A stretch of 64,000 bases of DNA from an uncultured Coriobacteriia bacterium (GCA_948466335.1 CAOKAE010000005.1:59302-123301), one strand, 5' to 3'. Positions 7,832 through 15,871 are shown, counted from the stretch's first letter. Numbers and translations: made by a program. Notes: a model not told the origin generated them from the letters alone.

Positions 7832-8629
7832 TCATCCTCTATCGTCTTTGACGTTGCAATGGCATGTTCCCGGCATGCACGCGCCCCGCGCTACGGGCAC
7901 AGCATCGGCGTAGTAGTGCTCGATGCACCAGTCCTTCGTGCCGCAGCACGGACAGGTGAGCTTGCGGGTGTGCAGCGTGTGACCGGCGATGAAGAATGGC
8001 CACAGCTTGGAGCGGAACTCCGCCTTGCACGCGGGACAAAGGTAGGTTACGTGGGCGTCGTAGTGAATCACCATCCACATGCCCGCTATCGCGACGAATA
8101 CGAGCGCGATGGGGAAGGGCCACCACACGCCCGAGACGATGCCGTAGACGAGCGTGCCGATCCACGCGACGTCCATGAGGATGCCGACGACGATCATCAT
8201 CGCCCAGCACCGGTTCCGCGCTCTCTTGTCTCTCATTTTCTCATCCATGGCCGTCTTTGACAGGGTGGTTATGCGCCCGAAGAGCCGCAGATCGTGTTGC
8301 ATGAGCTCGATGCTCTTGAGCGTGGCGGCGTCTCGTGCCAATGTCTCTTCGAGCTGGCCTCGGCGCTCCTCCAGCAGCGCGTCGAGGATTGCCTCGCGAT
8401 TGGGACTTTCGAGAATGCCCTTGATCTGGCTAAGCTTGAGCCCCAGGGACTTCAGCAGCAAGATGAAGCGTAGCCGCGATGCGTCGTCTTCGGTGTAGAG
8501 GCGTCGGCCTCCGCTCGAATAGCCCGAGGGCGCGAGCAGACCCTTCTGGTCGTAGTACTGCACGGTGCGCACGCTCGTTCCACATGCTTCGGCAAGCTCT
8601 CCGGTGGTATAGGTGGTTTCTTCGGTCAT
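7832..8629 (-). CDS. MerR-family regulator with C-terminal membrane and Cys-rich domains
   Basis: A 265-residue protein starting at the ATG at 8629, preceded by GAAGGAGGTGATATCC, a near-ideal ribosome site. The N-terminus is a MerR HTH (YTTGELAEACGTSVRTVQYYDQKGLL...GGRRLYTEDDASRLRF) followed by the usual dimerisation coiled coil (residues ~75-125). Unusually, two hydrophobic helices follow (about 145-190). The tail has CPACKAEF...CPCCGTKDWC, a zinc-ribbon-like double CxxC, plus more Cys/His. This suggests a membrane-anchored regulator with a metal- or redox-sensitive end; that reading is inference. It faces the hydrolase gene, and its own promoter is MerR-like (8653-8683). Confidence 0.85.
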   Translation of the reverse strand: MTEETTYTTGELAEACGTSVRTVQYYDQKGLLAPSGYSSGGRRLYTEDDASRLRFILLLKSLGLKLSQIKGILESPNREAILDALLEERRGQLEETLARDAATLKSIELMQHDLRLFGRITTLSKTAMDEKMRDKRARNRCWAMMIVVGILMDVAWIGTLVYGIVSGVWWPFPIALVFVAIAGMWMVIHYDAHVTYLCPACKAEFRSKLWPFFIAGHTLHTRKLTCPCCGTKDWCIEHYYADAVPVARGACMPGTCHCNVKDDRG

Positions 8630-8652
8630 GGATATCACCTCCTTCGACACGA

Positions 8653-8683
8653 CTTTTACGCTATGACGTCGCGTCACGAGCAA
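8653..8683 (-). promoter_or_regulatory. MerR-type promoter with 19-bp spacer
   Basis: On the minus strand TTGCTC (8683-8678) and TAAAAG (8658-8653) are exactly 19 bp apart. TGACG-N3-CGTCA (8664-8676) lies nearly centred in the spacer. An over-long 19-bp spacer with dyad symmetry is the known signature of MerR-controlled promoters. It is 24 bases upstream of the MerR start codon, so autoregulation is likely. Confidence 0.65.
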
Positions 8684-8731
8684 GGGCTTTCTTCAGAATT
8701 CTCAGATTATTTTCTCATGACCCAAGGTGAC

Positions 8732-8772
8732 GAGAATGAGACATGCATGCCTGACATATTTGTCTCATTCTC
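8732..8772. repeat. AATGAGACA palindromic repeat, copy 2 (divergent)
   Basis: Perfect 12-bp arms GAGAATGAGACA (8732-8743) and TGTCTCATTCTC (8761-8772) around a 17-nt loop that keeps the family's CTGACAtattT core. It is 17 bp from copy 3. Confidence 0.8.
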
Positions 8773-8789
8773 GATGGGTGCCTGTAATA

Positions 8790-8824
8790 AATGAGACAAA
8801 TGTGTCTGACAACTTTGTCTCATT
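8790..8824. repeat. AATGAGACAAA palindromic repeat, copy 3
   Basis: AATGAGACAAA (8790-8800) with TTTGTCTCATT (8814-8824), 11-bp perfect arms. The left half is identical to copy 1 for 20 bases. Its right arm supplies the TGA stop codon (8822-8820) of the XRE gene on the minus strand. Confidence 0.88.
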
Positions 8825-9077
8825 CCATGGTGCTGAAACTGTAGTCCGTGTCCGAGCCGCTCTCGAAGAGTGCGACGACCTCGACGTCGAGACCGTCGGC
8901 GATTTTGGAGAGGGAGTCGAGGGTGGGGTTGGCCTGCCCGCTTTCGATGTTGCAGATGTAGGCATAATCCATATTGACCATCGAGGCGAGTTTTCGCAGG
9001 GAGAGACCCTGCATCCTTCTGAGCTCGTTGATTCGTGCGCCTACCAGGCGCCTGTTGTTCAGGCAACTTGGATTCAT
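8820..9077 (-). CDS. XRE-family transcriptional regulator
   Basis: About 85 residues with a standard HTH_3 domain: RRLVGARINELRRMQGLSLRKLASM, recognition helix around DYAYICNIESGQANPTLDSL, then GLDVEVVALFES. The start is uncertain. The ATG at 9077 gives the usual short N-terminus, but its GGAG is too close; a TTG at 9065 fits the ribosome site slightly better. The stop codon comes from the inserted palindromic repeat at 8790-8824, so the native C-terminus may have been trimmed or replaced. It probably controls itself and the divergent small gene at 9152 through the paired inverted repeats at 9110-9157. Confidence 0.8.
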   Translation of the reverse strand: MNPSCLNNRRLVGARINELRRMQGLSLRKLASMVNMDYAYICNIESGQANPTLDSLSKIADGLDVEVVALFESGSDTDYSFSTME

Positions 9078-9109
9078 CTCCAAAGCGTATGTGATAGTAT
9101 TGCGAAGAC

Positions 9110-9157
9110 GTTGGCCTATGAGCCAACATTTGCACTGCATTATTAACTGTAATGCAG
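9110..9157. promoter_or_regulatory. Two adjacent inverted repeats between divergent genes
   Basis: GTTGGC-N6-GCCAAC (9110-9127) is followed by CTGCATTA-N7-TAATGCAG (9135-9157). Both are perfect and lie 33-80 bases upstream of the XRE start. The second arm overlaps the 5' end of the small open frame at 9152. They are good candidate operators, but no clean -35/-10 pair could be assigned. Confidence 0.5.
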
Positions 9158-9424
9158 ACAATGTCTCGCCGTTGGGGGATGAGTCGCAACATGGCTGGTA
9201 GGACTTGCGAACCGCAGGGTAAGTCGGATGTGGAAGGCGACGTCTTGTCAGACAGTGCGGGACGGTCGCCCAAGGACATCGAATCCCTTCGCCGCGCGCT
9301 GTATGCGGAGCTTGGCGAGCTCCTCTACGACGAGACGAAGGACGATGAGCGCTTCTTCCTCATGGCCCCCGATCTGTATCTTGCCATTGCGCAATGCGAT
9401 CACGAGACGCCAAGGCATGGGTGA
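9152..9424 (+). CDS. Hypothetical small protein
   Basis: An open frame of up to 90 residues, unrecognised. The C-terminal 50 residues (KDIESLRRALYAELGELLYDE...) look like a real soluble helical protein with normal codon use. The N-terminus is uncertain: ATG at 9152, 9179 (after GGGGG) or 9191. It is divergent from the XRE regulator with shared inverted repeats, so it may be a regulated accessory gene, or the remnant of a longer one. No motif can be assigned. Bases 9425-9577 hold no gene that I can support. Confidence 0.4.
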   Translation: MQTMSRRWGMSRNMAGRTCEPQGKSDVEGDVLSDSAGRSPKDIESLRRALYAELGELLYDETKDDERFFLMAPDLYLAIAQCDHETPRHG

Positions 9425-9577
9425 ATGGCATCTCGTCACTAGGCCACTTGATGGGGAATTCTGACGTTTTGGTAATTGCGGGCACTCTCTCTTCACGGGA
9501 TGGTGTCTTTTTTATTAGTATGGCCTGAACGAACGTGCGAGATATGGTCCGTGCGTCACCAACCGAAAGGAAGCTCC

Positions 9578-10252
9578 ATGAACGTCGAGCTGCTCTATCA
9601 CACACCGGATCCGCAACGCGCCGTCGCCACGGCCGCGCGGCTTTGCTATGCACCCGTGGGAGCTGCCGAGCTTATGGAGACGCTGTCAGAGGAGCGCATC
9701 GAGAAGGTCCTGCGCACCATTCTCGAGAGCGGCCATTTCTCGACTCTCGAGCATGCCAGCTACACCTTTGCCATCGACGGTGTGTCGCGTGCGATGACGC
9801 ACCAGCTCGTCCGCCATCGCCTCGCCTCCTATAACCAGCAATCGCAACGCTACGTGACCTTCAAGGAGGAGCCGGAGTTCATCGTGCCGGATTCCGTCAT
9901 CGAGGCAGGTGCCGCAGGCGAATATGATGCGGCCGTGCGCGCCGCCTTTGCCGCCTACGCCGACCTTGTCGAGCGTGGTGTTCCCGCCGAGGACGCGCGC
10001 TACCTGCTGCCCAATGCCTGTGAGACCAAGATTGTCGTGACCATGAACATCCGCGAGCTGCTCCACTTCTTCGAGCTGCGCTGCTGTAACCGCGCCCAGT
10101 GGGAGATTCGCGAGGTCGCCTGTCGCATGCTCGAGCTCGTACGCCCCACGGCTCCGCTCATCTTCGCGCAAGCCGGTCCCGGCTGCGTGAAGGGCGCGTG
10201 CCCCGAGGGCAAGATGACCTGCGGCAATCCCTGGGACAGAGTGGAGCTGTAG
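9578..10252 (+). CDS. thyX: FAD-dependent thymidylate synthase
   Basis: A 224-residue flavin-dependent thymidylate synthase, making dTMP from dUMP with methylenetetrahydrofolate and reduced FAD. The family signature RHRLASYNQQSQRY is present, with RHR at 79-81, Ser84 and Ser89 and the trailing Arg91/Tyr92. The FSTLEHASYTFAIDG block (54-68) and ETKIVVTMNIRELLHFFELRCC, in the second half, are also typical. The ATG at 9578 follows AAAGGAAG. It is the first gene of a run with the DUF1385 gene and aroCKBQ. Confidence 0.96.
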   Translation: MNVELLYHTPDPQRAVATAARLCYAPVGAAELMETLSEERIEKVLRTILESGHFSTLEHASYTFAIDGVSRAMTHQLVRHRLASYNQQSQRYVTFKEEPEFIVPDSVIEAGAAGEYDAAVRAAFAAYADLVERGVPAEDARYLLPNACETKIVVTMNIRELLHFFELRCCNRAQWEIREVACRMLELVRPTAPLIFAQAGPGCVKGACPEGKMTCGNPWDRVEL

Positions 10253-10255
10253 TCC

Positions 10256-11287
10256 TTGGGCGAGTCACGCAAGGCATTCGAGGCCGACGCGGACGTCCGC
10301 ACGCGGACGCACATCGGTGGACAGGCTCTCATCGAGGGCATCATGATGCGCGGTCGCTACAACTGGGCCGTTGCCGTGCGCACGCCCGATGGCGACATCT
10401 ACACCGAAGAACACGATCTGGCCTCCGGCCGCAAGAAGAACGCCTGGATGTACTGGCCCGTCATCAGGGGCTGCACGGCGTTCGTCGAGTCGCTCGCACT
10501 CGGCTACAAGGCGCTCGGCATCTCGAGCGAGCACGCCTATGACTGGGACGAGGAAGAAGACGGGGAAGCCGAAGACGGCAAAAAATCGGGCGGCATGGGT
10601 GGCCTCATGACCATCTCGATGATCGTCGGCATCATACTCGGTATCGCCATCTTCGTTGTCCTGCCCGCGGCGTTGAGCAATCTCGTGCTGGGCGAGGCGA
10701 GCATGAACTCGGTTGCCTGGAACATCTTCGACGGCATCGTGCGCGTCGCCATCTTCATCCTCTACATCTGGCTCATCAGCCTCATGAAGGACATACGGCG
10801 CATGTTCAGCTACCACGGCGCCGAGCATAAGACCATCCACTGCTACGAACATGGCGAGCAGCTCGAGCCAGGTGTCGCGATGCGCTTCCCGCGCCTGCAC
10901 GTGCGCTGCGGCACCGCCTTCATCATCATGGTCATGCTCATCGCCATCTTCGTCTATACGGTGCTGGGCCAGCCCATCAACGCGCTCGTCGACCTGACGG
11001 GCGTGACCGAAGGCCCGCTGCGTTTCGTGCTCATCATGATCACGCGCATCATCTTGCTGCCCATCATCGCCGGCGTCTCCTACGAGGTCACGGTCAAGTG
11101 GGCCGGTTCGCATCCGGACAACAAGCTCGTGCGCGTCATCTTGTGGCCCGGTATGCAGATGCAGCGCCTCACGACGAATCCGCCCGATGAGGGTATGATT
11201 GAATGCGCCATCGCCGCGATGAACATCGTGCTTGCGCGCGAAGAACTCGAAGCGCGCAAGGCCGCCCGTGGCGAGCAGGGCGCATAG
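10256..11287 (+). CDS. DUF1385 (YqhQ-type) membrane protein
   Basis: A 343-residue multipass membrane protein of the DUF1385/YqhQ family. It opens with IGGQALIEGIMMRGRYNWA, the near-invariant family start. A charged loop (DWDEEEDGEAEDGKKSGG, residues ~98-115) precedes several hydrophobic helices, and the central YHGAEHKTIHCYEHGE is the family's histidine-rich signature, possibly metal-binding. The TTG at 10256 is used because no better start precedes the IGGQALIEG block; GTGGAG lies 10 bases upstream, inside thyX. Function is unknown; in many Gram-positives the gene lies near prfA/rpmE. It is four bases after thyX and 14 before aroC. Confidence 0.9.
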   Translation: MGESRKAFEADADVRTRTHIGGQALIEGIMMRGRYNWAVAVRTPDGDIYTEEHDLASGRKKNAWMYWPVIRGCTAFVESLALGYKALGISSEHAYDWDEEEDGEAEDGKKSGGMGGLMTISMIVGIILGIAIFVVLPAALSNLVLGEASMNSVAWNIFDGIVRVAIFILYIWLISLMKDIRRMFSYHGAEHKTIHCYEHGEQLEPGVAMRFPRLHVRCGTAFIIMVMLIAIFVYTVLGQPINALVDLTGVTEGPLRFVLIMITRIILLPIIAGVSYEVTVKWAGSHPDNKLVRVILWPGMQMQRLTTNPPDEGMIECAIAAMNIVLAREELEARKAARGEQGA

Positions 11288-11301
11288 GAAAGGGGAGAGA
11301 C

Positions 11302-12447
11302 ATGGAGTTTGTCACGGCAGGCGAGTCGCACGGACCGGCTTTGACGGCCATCGTGACCGGTGTTCCCGCTGGCGTGTCCATCGATATCGATGCGATCAAC
11401 CGCGACCTCGCGCGTCGCCAGGGTGGCTACGGCCGCGGCGGGCGCCAGAAGATCGAGTGCGATACCGCGCAGATTCTCTCCGGCGTACGCTTTTCGCAGA
11501 CGCTCGGCACGCCCGTTGCCGTGCAGGTCGTCAACGACGACTTCGCCAATTGGACCGACCGCATGGCTCCCGTGGGCGACGCTCCCGATGACCTGAAGCG
11601 CGAGACCTGCCCACGTCCCGGTCACGCCGACCTCGTGGGCATGCTCAAGATCGCGACCGACGATGCCCGTGACATCCTCGAACGCTCGAGCGCGCGCGAA
11701 ACGGCAGCGCGCGTCGCAGCCGGTGGCATTGCCAAGGCCGTCCTTTCCGAGCTGGGCGTCGACATCTACTCCTACGTGCGCCGTATTGGCGCGGTCGAGC
11801 TTCCTAAGGATGCGCCCGTCGAGCGCGTGACCATCGAGGCATCGGATTGCCGCTGTCCCGACGAGGCGACGACCGAGGCCATGAAGGCCGCCATAGACGA
11901 GGCCCGCGCGGCGGGCGAATCGCTTGGCGGTGAGTTCGTCGTCGTGGCAGAAGGTCTCGTCACGGGCCTCGGTAGCTATGCATCCGGTCCGAGCCGTCTT
12001 ACCTCGCGTCTGGGCGCGGCGGCGTTCTCGATTCCCGCCATCAAGGGCGTGGAGTTCGGCCTCGGCTTCGAGGCTGCGCGACGCCCCGGTTCTCGCGTGC
12101 ACGACTCCATCTACTACAGCGAGGCGGCGAGCTTCACCCGCGCGAGCAATAACGCCGGTGGCCTCGAAGGCGGCATGACCAACGGCGAGCCCCTTGTCAT
12201 GACCTGCGCGATGAAGCCCATTCCCACCATGATGCAACCGCTCGACACGGTCGACACCGATACGCTCATGCCCGTCAAGGCGTCTAAGGAACGCTCGGAC
12301 GTGTGCGCCGTGCCCGCTGCCGCCGTGGTGGCCGAGGCCGAGGTCGCCTTCGTGCTCGCCGATGCCTATCTCGAGAAGTTCGGTGCCGACGCGATCGATG
12401 ACATCATCGCCGCCCGTGACGCGTATCGGGAGCGCATCGTCCTATGA
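11302..12447 (+). CDS. aroC: Chorismate synthase
   Basis: A 381-residue last enzyme of the shikimate pathway (EPSP to chorismate, FMN-dependent). Family signatures are GESHGPALTAIVTGVPAG (residues 7-24), RRQGGYGRGGRQKIE, PVGDAPDDLKRETCPRPGHADL, the RSSARETAARVAAGG block, and ASNNAGGLEGGMTNGEP near the C-terminus. The start at 11302 follows AAAGGGGAG; an upstream open extension lies inside the DUF1385 gene. It overlaps aroK by four bases. Confidence 0.97.
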   Translation: MEFVTAGESHGPALTAIVTGVPAGVSIDIDAINRDLARRQGGYGRGGRQKIECDTAQILSGVRFSQTLGTPVAVQVVNDDFANWTDRMAPVGDAPDDLKRETCPRPGHADLVGMLKIATDDARDILERSSARETAARVAAGGIAKAVLSELGVDIYSYVRRIGAVELPKDAPVERVTIEASDCRCPDEATTEAMKAAIDEARAAGESLGGEFVVVAEGLVTGLGSYASGPSRLTSRLGAAAFSIPAIKGVEFGLGFEAARRPGSRVHDSIYYSEAASFTRASNNAGGLEGGMTNGEPLVMTCAMKPIPTMMQPLDTVDTDTLMPVKASKERSDVCAVPAAAVVAEAEVAFVLADAYLEKFGADAIDDIIAARDAYRERIVL

Positions 12448-12971
12448 CGCGCGAGATTTGCAACGATCACATCCTGCTCGTGGGCTTCATGGGCTCGGGC
12501 AAGACGAGCGTGTCACGCAGGCTGTCCGCGATCACGGGCCTGTCGCTCATCGACCTCGATTACCGCATCGAGGCCATCCAGCATCGCAAGATTTCCCGCA
12601 TCTTCGCCGAAGAGGGGGAAGCGGGCTTTCGTCGCATCGAGACCGAGACGCTCTCCGGGCTCAAGTACGAAGGGCGCTCGATCATCTCGTGCGGTGGCGG
12701 CATCGTGTGCAATCCCGTCAATCGCCCCATACTCAAGTCCCTCGGCACGGTCATCTTCCTCGACGTGCCCTGCGACGAGGCCATCGGGCGCATCTCGAAT
12801 CCCTCCACGCGGCCGTTGCTTTCGGGCGAGCGTCCCGTTGGCGAAATCTACGCCGAGCGCATGCCCTGGTATCGCGAGGTCGCGGACATCACCATCGAAT
12901 CGTCGGGCAAGACCGTCTATCAGGTCGCGAACCTGTGCAAGAACGCCCTCGAACGGGAAGGACTGCTATGA
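12444..12971 (+). CDS. aroK: Shikimate kinase
   Basis: A 175-residue P-loop kinase making shikimate-3-phosphate. Walker A GFMGSGKTSVSRRLS lies at about residues 13-27, the shikimate-binding DLDYRIE follows, then FRRIETETL and the SCGGGIV loop, with the lid Arg around STRPLLSG. The length is typical. It overlaps both neighbours by four bases (ATGA), so translation is coupled with aroC and aroB. Confidence 0.95.
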   Translation: MTREICNDHILLVGFMGSGKTSVSRRLSAITGLSLIDLDYRIEAIQHRKISRIFAEEGEAGFRRIETETLSGLKYEGRSIISCGGGIVCNPVNRPILKSLGTVIFLDVPCDEAIGRISNPSTRPLLSGERPVGEIYAERMPWYREVADITIESSGKTVYQVANLCKNALEREGLL

Positions 12972-14119
12972 GCAGAGACCGTATCATCCATGTCGCGTTG
13001 CCGGGTGGCCACGTCTACGACATCCGCATAGGGAGCGGTGCGCTTTCCGCGCTCTCCTCGACGGCGCGCGATCTCAAGGACTGCCAGCGCGCTCTCGTCA
13101 TCTCGGACGAGAACGTGGGACCGGCCTACGGCAAGCTCGTCAAGAAACGTCTCGAGGAGGCGGGCTTCGAGGTCTATGACCTGCTCGTTCCGCCGGGGGA
13201 GGCGTCCAAGTCCGTCGAGCTGGCAAACGAGCTCTGGGAGGCCATCGCGCGCTACGGCTTCACCCGTGACGATTTCATCGTTGCCTGCGGTGGTGGCGTG
13301 GTGGGTGACCTTGCCGGCTTCGTCGCCTCGACCTACATGCGGGGCATCGACTTCATCCAAGTGCCCACGACACTGCTTGCCATGGTCGATTCGTCCATCG
13401 GCGGAAAGACAGGCGTCAACCTGCAGTCCGGCAAGAACCTCGTCGGCACCTTCCACCAGCCCCTCTTTGTCTGCACGGACATCCGCTGCCTCAAGACTCT
13501 GCTCGACGAGGACTGGGCTAACGGCTTTGCCGAAATCGCCAAGAGCTCCTTCATCGCGCCGCGCCGTTCCTTCTATGAGTGGCTGCGCGACAACGTCGAG
13601 GGGCTTGCGGCCCATGACGTCGAGCTGCTCGAGGAGGCCGTCTACATGACTGCCGAGCTCAAGGCTTCCGTGGTATGCAAGGACAGCACGGAGTCCGCGG
13701 GCGTGCGCGAATGCCTCAACTACGGCCACACGCTCGCTCATGCCATCGAGAACGCCGCGGGTTACGGCACCATCGCGCACGGTCGTGCCGTGGCCGAGGG
13801 CATGCGCTTTGCCGCGCGCCTCTCGGTCGAGATGCTTGGTTGCGACACGAGCGTCGTGAAGGCAACCGACGCGTTGCTCGACGGCCTGGGTTTGCCGGCC
13901 CTTCCGTGGACGGCATCGCCCGATCGCCTCTTCAAGCTCATGAAGGGTGACAAGAAGACTCGTGGTGGCCAGATACGCTTCGTCTTGCTCGAGGACATCG
14001 CCAAGTGGAAGCTCGTGGGCGTGCCCGACGACATCATTATGGAGCACCTGCGGGCATGGTGCGCGTCCAAGGAGCGTCTCATCGAGCAAAACGGCGGCAA
14101 GATGTGGGGGCAGGCATGA
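12968..14119 (+). CDS. aroB: 3-dehydroquinate synthase
   Basis: A 383-residue NAD- and metal-dependent cyclase (DAHP to 3-dehydroquinate). Signatures: PPGEASKSVELANELWEA, ACGGGVVGDLAGFVASTYMRG, QVPTTLLAMVDSSIGGKTGVN, FAEIAKSSFI, and the metal ligands E..LNYGHTLAHAIE and AHGRAVAEGM. The ATG at 12968 overlaps the aroK stop; in-frame sequence upstream is only the shadow of aroK. It ends overlapping aroQ by four bases. Confidence 0.96.
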   Translation: MSRDRIIHVALPGGHVYDIRIGSGALSALSSTARDLKDCQRALVISDENVGPAYGKLVKKRLEEAGFEVYDLLVPPGEASKSVELANELWEAIARYGFTRDDFIVACGGGVVGDLAGFVASTYMRGIDFIQVPTTLLAMVDSSIGGKTGVNLQSGKNLVGTFHQPLFVCTDIRCLKTLLDEDWANGFAEIAKSSFIAPRRSFYEWLRDNVEGLAAHDVELLEEAVYMTAELKASVVCKDSTESAGVRECLNYGHTLAHAIENAAGYGTIAHGRAVAEGMRFAARLSVEMLGCDTSVVKATDALLDGLGLPALPWTASPDRLFKLMKGDKKTRGGQIRFVLLEDIAKWKLVGVPDDIIMEHLRAWCASKERLIEQNGGKMWGQA

Positions 14120-14547
14120 AGTTCCTGTTGATGAACGGTCCCAACCTCAATTTGCTGGGGCAGCGCGAGCCAGAGGTCTACGGCACGACGACGCTGGCGG
14201 ACATCGAGACGAGCACGACTGCCTACGCTGGCTTGCACGGCATCGAGATGGATTGCTTCCAGTCCAATCACGAAGGCGAGCTCATCGACAAGATCCACGC
14301 GAGCCAGGGTGTCTACGACGGCATCGTCTACAATCCCGGCGCGCACACGCACTACAGCTACGCCCTGCACGATGCGATCAGCTCGGTCACGACGCCCGTC
14401 GTCGAGGTACACATCTCTGATATCTCCAAGCGCGAGGAATTCCGGCGTCATTCCGTGCTCGCCGATGCCTGTGTCGGCCAGATCAAGGGACTTGGCCCCG
14501 ACGGCTACCTCCGCGGCGTCGACATGCTGATAGAGCATTTGGGATAA
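14116..14547 (+). CDS. aroQ: Type II 3-dehydroquinate dehydratase
   Basis: A 143-residue type II dehydroquinase. It carries MNGPNLNLLGQREPEVYG (with the catalytic Arg and Tyr), DCFQSNHEGELIDKIH, NPGAHTHYSYALHDAI with the catalytic His, and VEVHISDISKREEFRRHSV. It closes the aroC-K-B-Q block. With aroC, K, B and Q here, the remaining shikimate steps (aroG/F, aroE, aroA) must lie elsewhere. Confidence 0.96.
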   Translation: MKFLLMNGPNLNLLGQREPEVYGTTTLADIETSTTAYAGLHGIEMDCFQSNHEGELIDKIHASQGVYDGIVYNPGAHTHYSYALHDAISSVTTPVVEVHISDISKREEFRRHSVLADACVGQIKGLGPDGYLRGVDMLIEHLG

Positions 14548-14562
14548 ACATGTGGCGGGACC

Positions 14563-14746
14563 CCTCGTCGAGTAGGCCCGCGAAGTGAAGCGACGAAACG
14601 GCAAAGCGGTTTTGCGAGGACTGTTTGAGAAGGGCAACCACATTTTGGTTGCCCTTCGAGTTTCCCTAAAGGGACTAGCTTCGCGTCGCCGCACGCAGCT
14701 TTGCCGTTTCGCCGCTTCGTTCACGAGCGAAGTCCGCTCGACGAGG
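14563..14746. repeat. 184-bp nested inverted repeat between convergent genes
   Basis: Outer arms CCTCGTCGAG (14563-14572) and CTCGACGAGG (14737-14746) are perfect. Inside, 14587-14607 and 14698-14718 pair over 21 bp with one mismatch (left arm ends CGAAACGGCAAAGC). The centre holds the hairpin at 14629-14657. The whole could fold into one long arm. It fills the gap between aroQ and the Xaa-Pro peptidase gene. Confidence 0.75.
14629..14657. terminator. Strong central hairpin, likely bidirectional terminator
   Basis: GAAGGGCAACCA (14629-14640) and TGGTTGCCCTTC (14646-14657) form a perfect 12-bp stem with a 5-nt loop, between convergent aroQ and the peptidase gene. No long T-run follows on either strand, so function as a terminator is likely rather than certain. 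Confidence 0.55.
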
Positions 14747-14767
14747 AGCCGCACCGCCTCCGAACGG

Positions 14768-15871
14768 CTACTCGACGACCATGAGCTCGTGGGTGAGCTC
14801 GCAGAAGCTCTCGAAGCCGGTTTCGGTGACGACGCCGCAATCCTCGATGCGCACCCCCATCTCGCCGGGAAGGTAGATGCCCGGTTCGTCGGTCACGACA
14901 TTGCCCGCGACGAGCGGCTCCTTGTTGGTGGGAGAGAGCAGCGGCAGTTCGTGTATCTCGATGCCCACGCCGTGTCCGAGCGAGTGACCCATCTTGTTCT
15001 CGAAGCCCGCCTTGGCAAGCTCGCTTTCGGCAAGCGTGTGCATCTGCGCGCCCGTCACGCCCGCCTTGATGCTGGCGGCAACCCACTCGTTCGCCCTGCG
15101 CACGGCTTCGTAGACGCGTACCTGTTCGTCACTTGCCCCGCCGATGCACACGGTGCGCGTCGTGTCCGAGCAGTAGCCGCCCACGCGCGCGCCAAAGTCG
15201 AAGACGACGAAATCGCCGGCCTTGAGCTGGCGGTCCGAGGGAATGGCGTGGGGCTTGGCGCCGTTGGGTCCGCTCGCAACGATGTTCGCGAAGGCGAGCT
15301 CGCTTGCCCCGAGGCGCTTCATGTTGAATTCGAGCTCGAGCGAGACATCGCGCTCGCTCATGCCGGGTTGCATGTTCGAGAGCGTATCCAGGAACGCCTG
15401 CGAGGCGATGGCCTGCGCCTTCCTCATGAGGGCGATCTCATCGGCGTCTTTGACGGCGCGTAGCTTGAGGATGTCATCCGAGCGCTCCTTGAAGCGTGCG
15501 TTGGGCATCGCGTCCGAGTACTTGCGGTACAGGCTCAGGGGCATCGTCTCGTCGATGGCGACTCGCCCGGTGACGAGTTTGAACTCCTTGAGCATGCGAG
15601 CGACGAACTCGACCTCCCGCTCGCGAGACGCGTCGATTTGCCAGATTCCCTCCTCGTGGGACTTCTCGCGCATGGCGGTCACGTAGCGCGTGTCCGTATG
15701 CAGGATGCAATCCTGACGGGTGACGATGGCGACATGGGCCTGTTCGGTGTCGAAGACGTCCTCAAAGCCCGTAAGCCAGAAGAGGTCGCTGTTCGCACGC
15801 ACGATGATCGCGTCGAGGTTCTGGTCGGCAAGAAGCCTCTGCACCTGCTCTACCCTATGAAATGCCCGCAT
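14768..15871 (-). CDS. pepP: Xaa-Pro (aminopeptidase P-type) M24 peptidase
   Basis: A 367-residue M24B peptidase. The N-terminal creatinase-like domain (DAIIVRANSDLFWLTGFED) is followed by the pita-bread catalytic domain. Metal ligands visible: Asp in VVFDFGARVGGYCSD and its second Asp, His in GHSLGHGVGIEIHE, and Glu in VTDEPGIYLPGEMGVRIED plus the last Glu of that block. It removes N-terminal residues before proline in the cytoplasm. GAAAGG precedes the start. It is divergent from efp, to which such genes are frequently adjacent. Confidence 0.93.
   Translation of the reverse strand: MRAFHRVEQVQRLLADQNLDAIIVRANSDLFWLTGFEDVFDTEQAHVAIVTRQDCILHTDTRYVTAMREKSHEEGIWQIDASREREVEFVARMLKEFKLVTGRVAIDETMPLSLYRKYSDAMPNARFKERSDDILKLRAVKDADEIALMRKAQAIASQAFLDTLSNMQPGMSERDVSLELEFNMKRLGASELAFANIVASGPNGAKPHAIPSDRQLKAGDFVVFDFGARVGGYCSDTTRTVCIGGASDEQVRVYEAVRRANEWVAASIKAGVTGAQMHTLAESELAKAGFENKMGHSLGHGVGIEIHELPLLSPTNKEPLVAGNVVTDEPGIYLPGEMGVRIEDCGVVTETGFESFCELTHELMVVE

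Noticed and set aside
8790..8824. Intrinsic terminator call for the AATGAGACAAA palindromes
   Set aside because: The stems are strong but not followed by T-runs, so they are listed as repeats.
12920..14089. 389-codon open frame antisense to aroB
   Set aside because: It is the mirror of a canonical 3-dehydroquinate synthase and has no ribosome site or motif.
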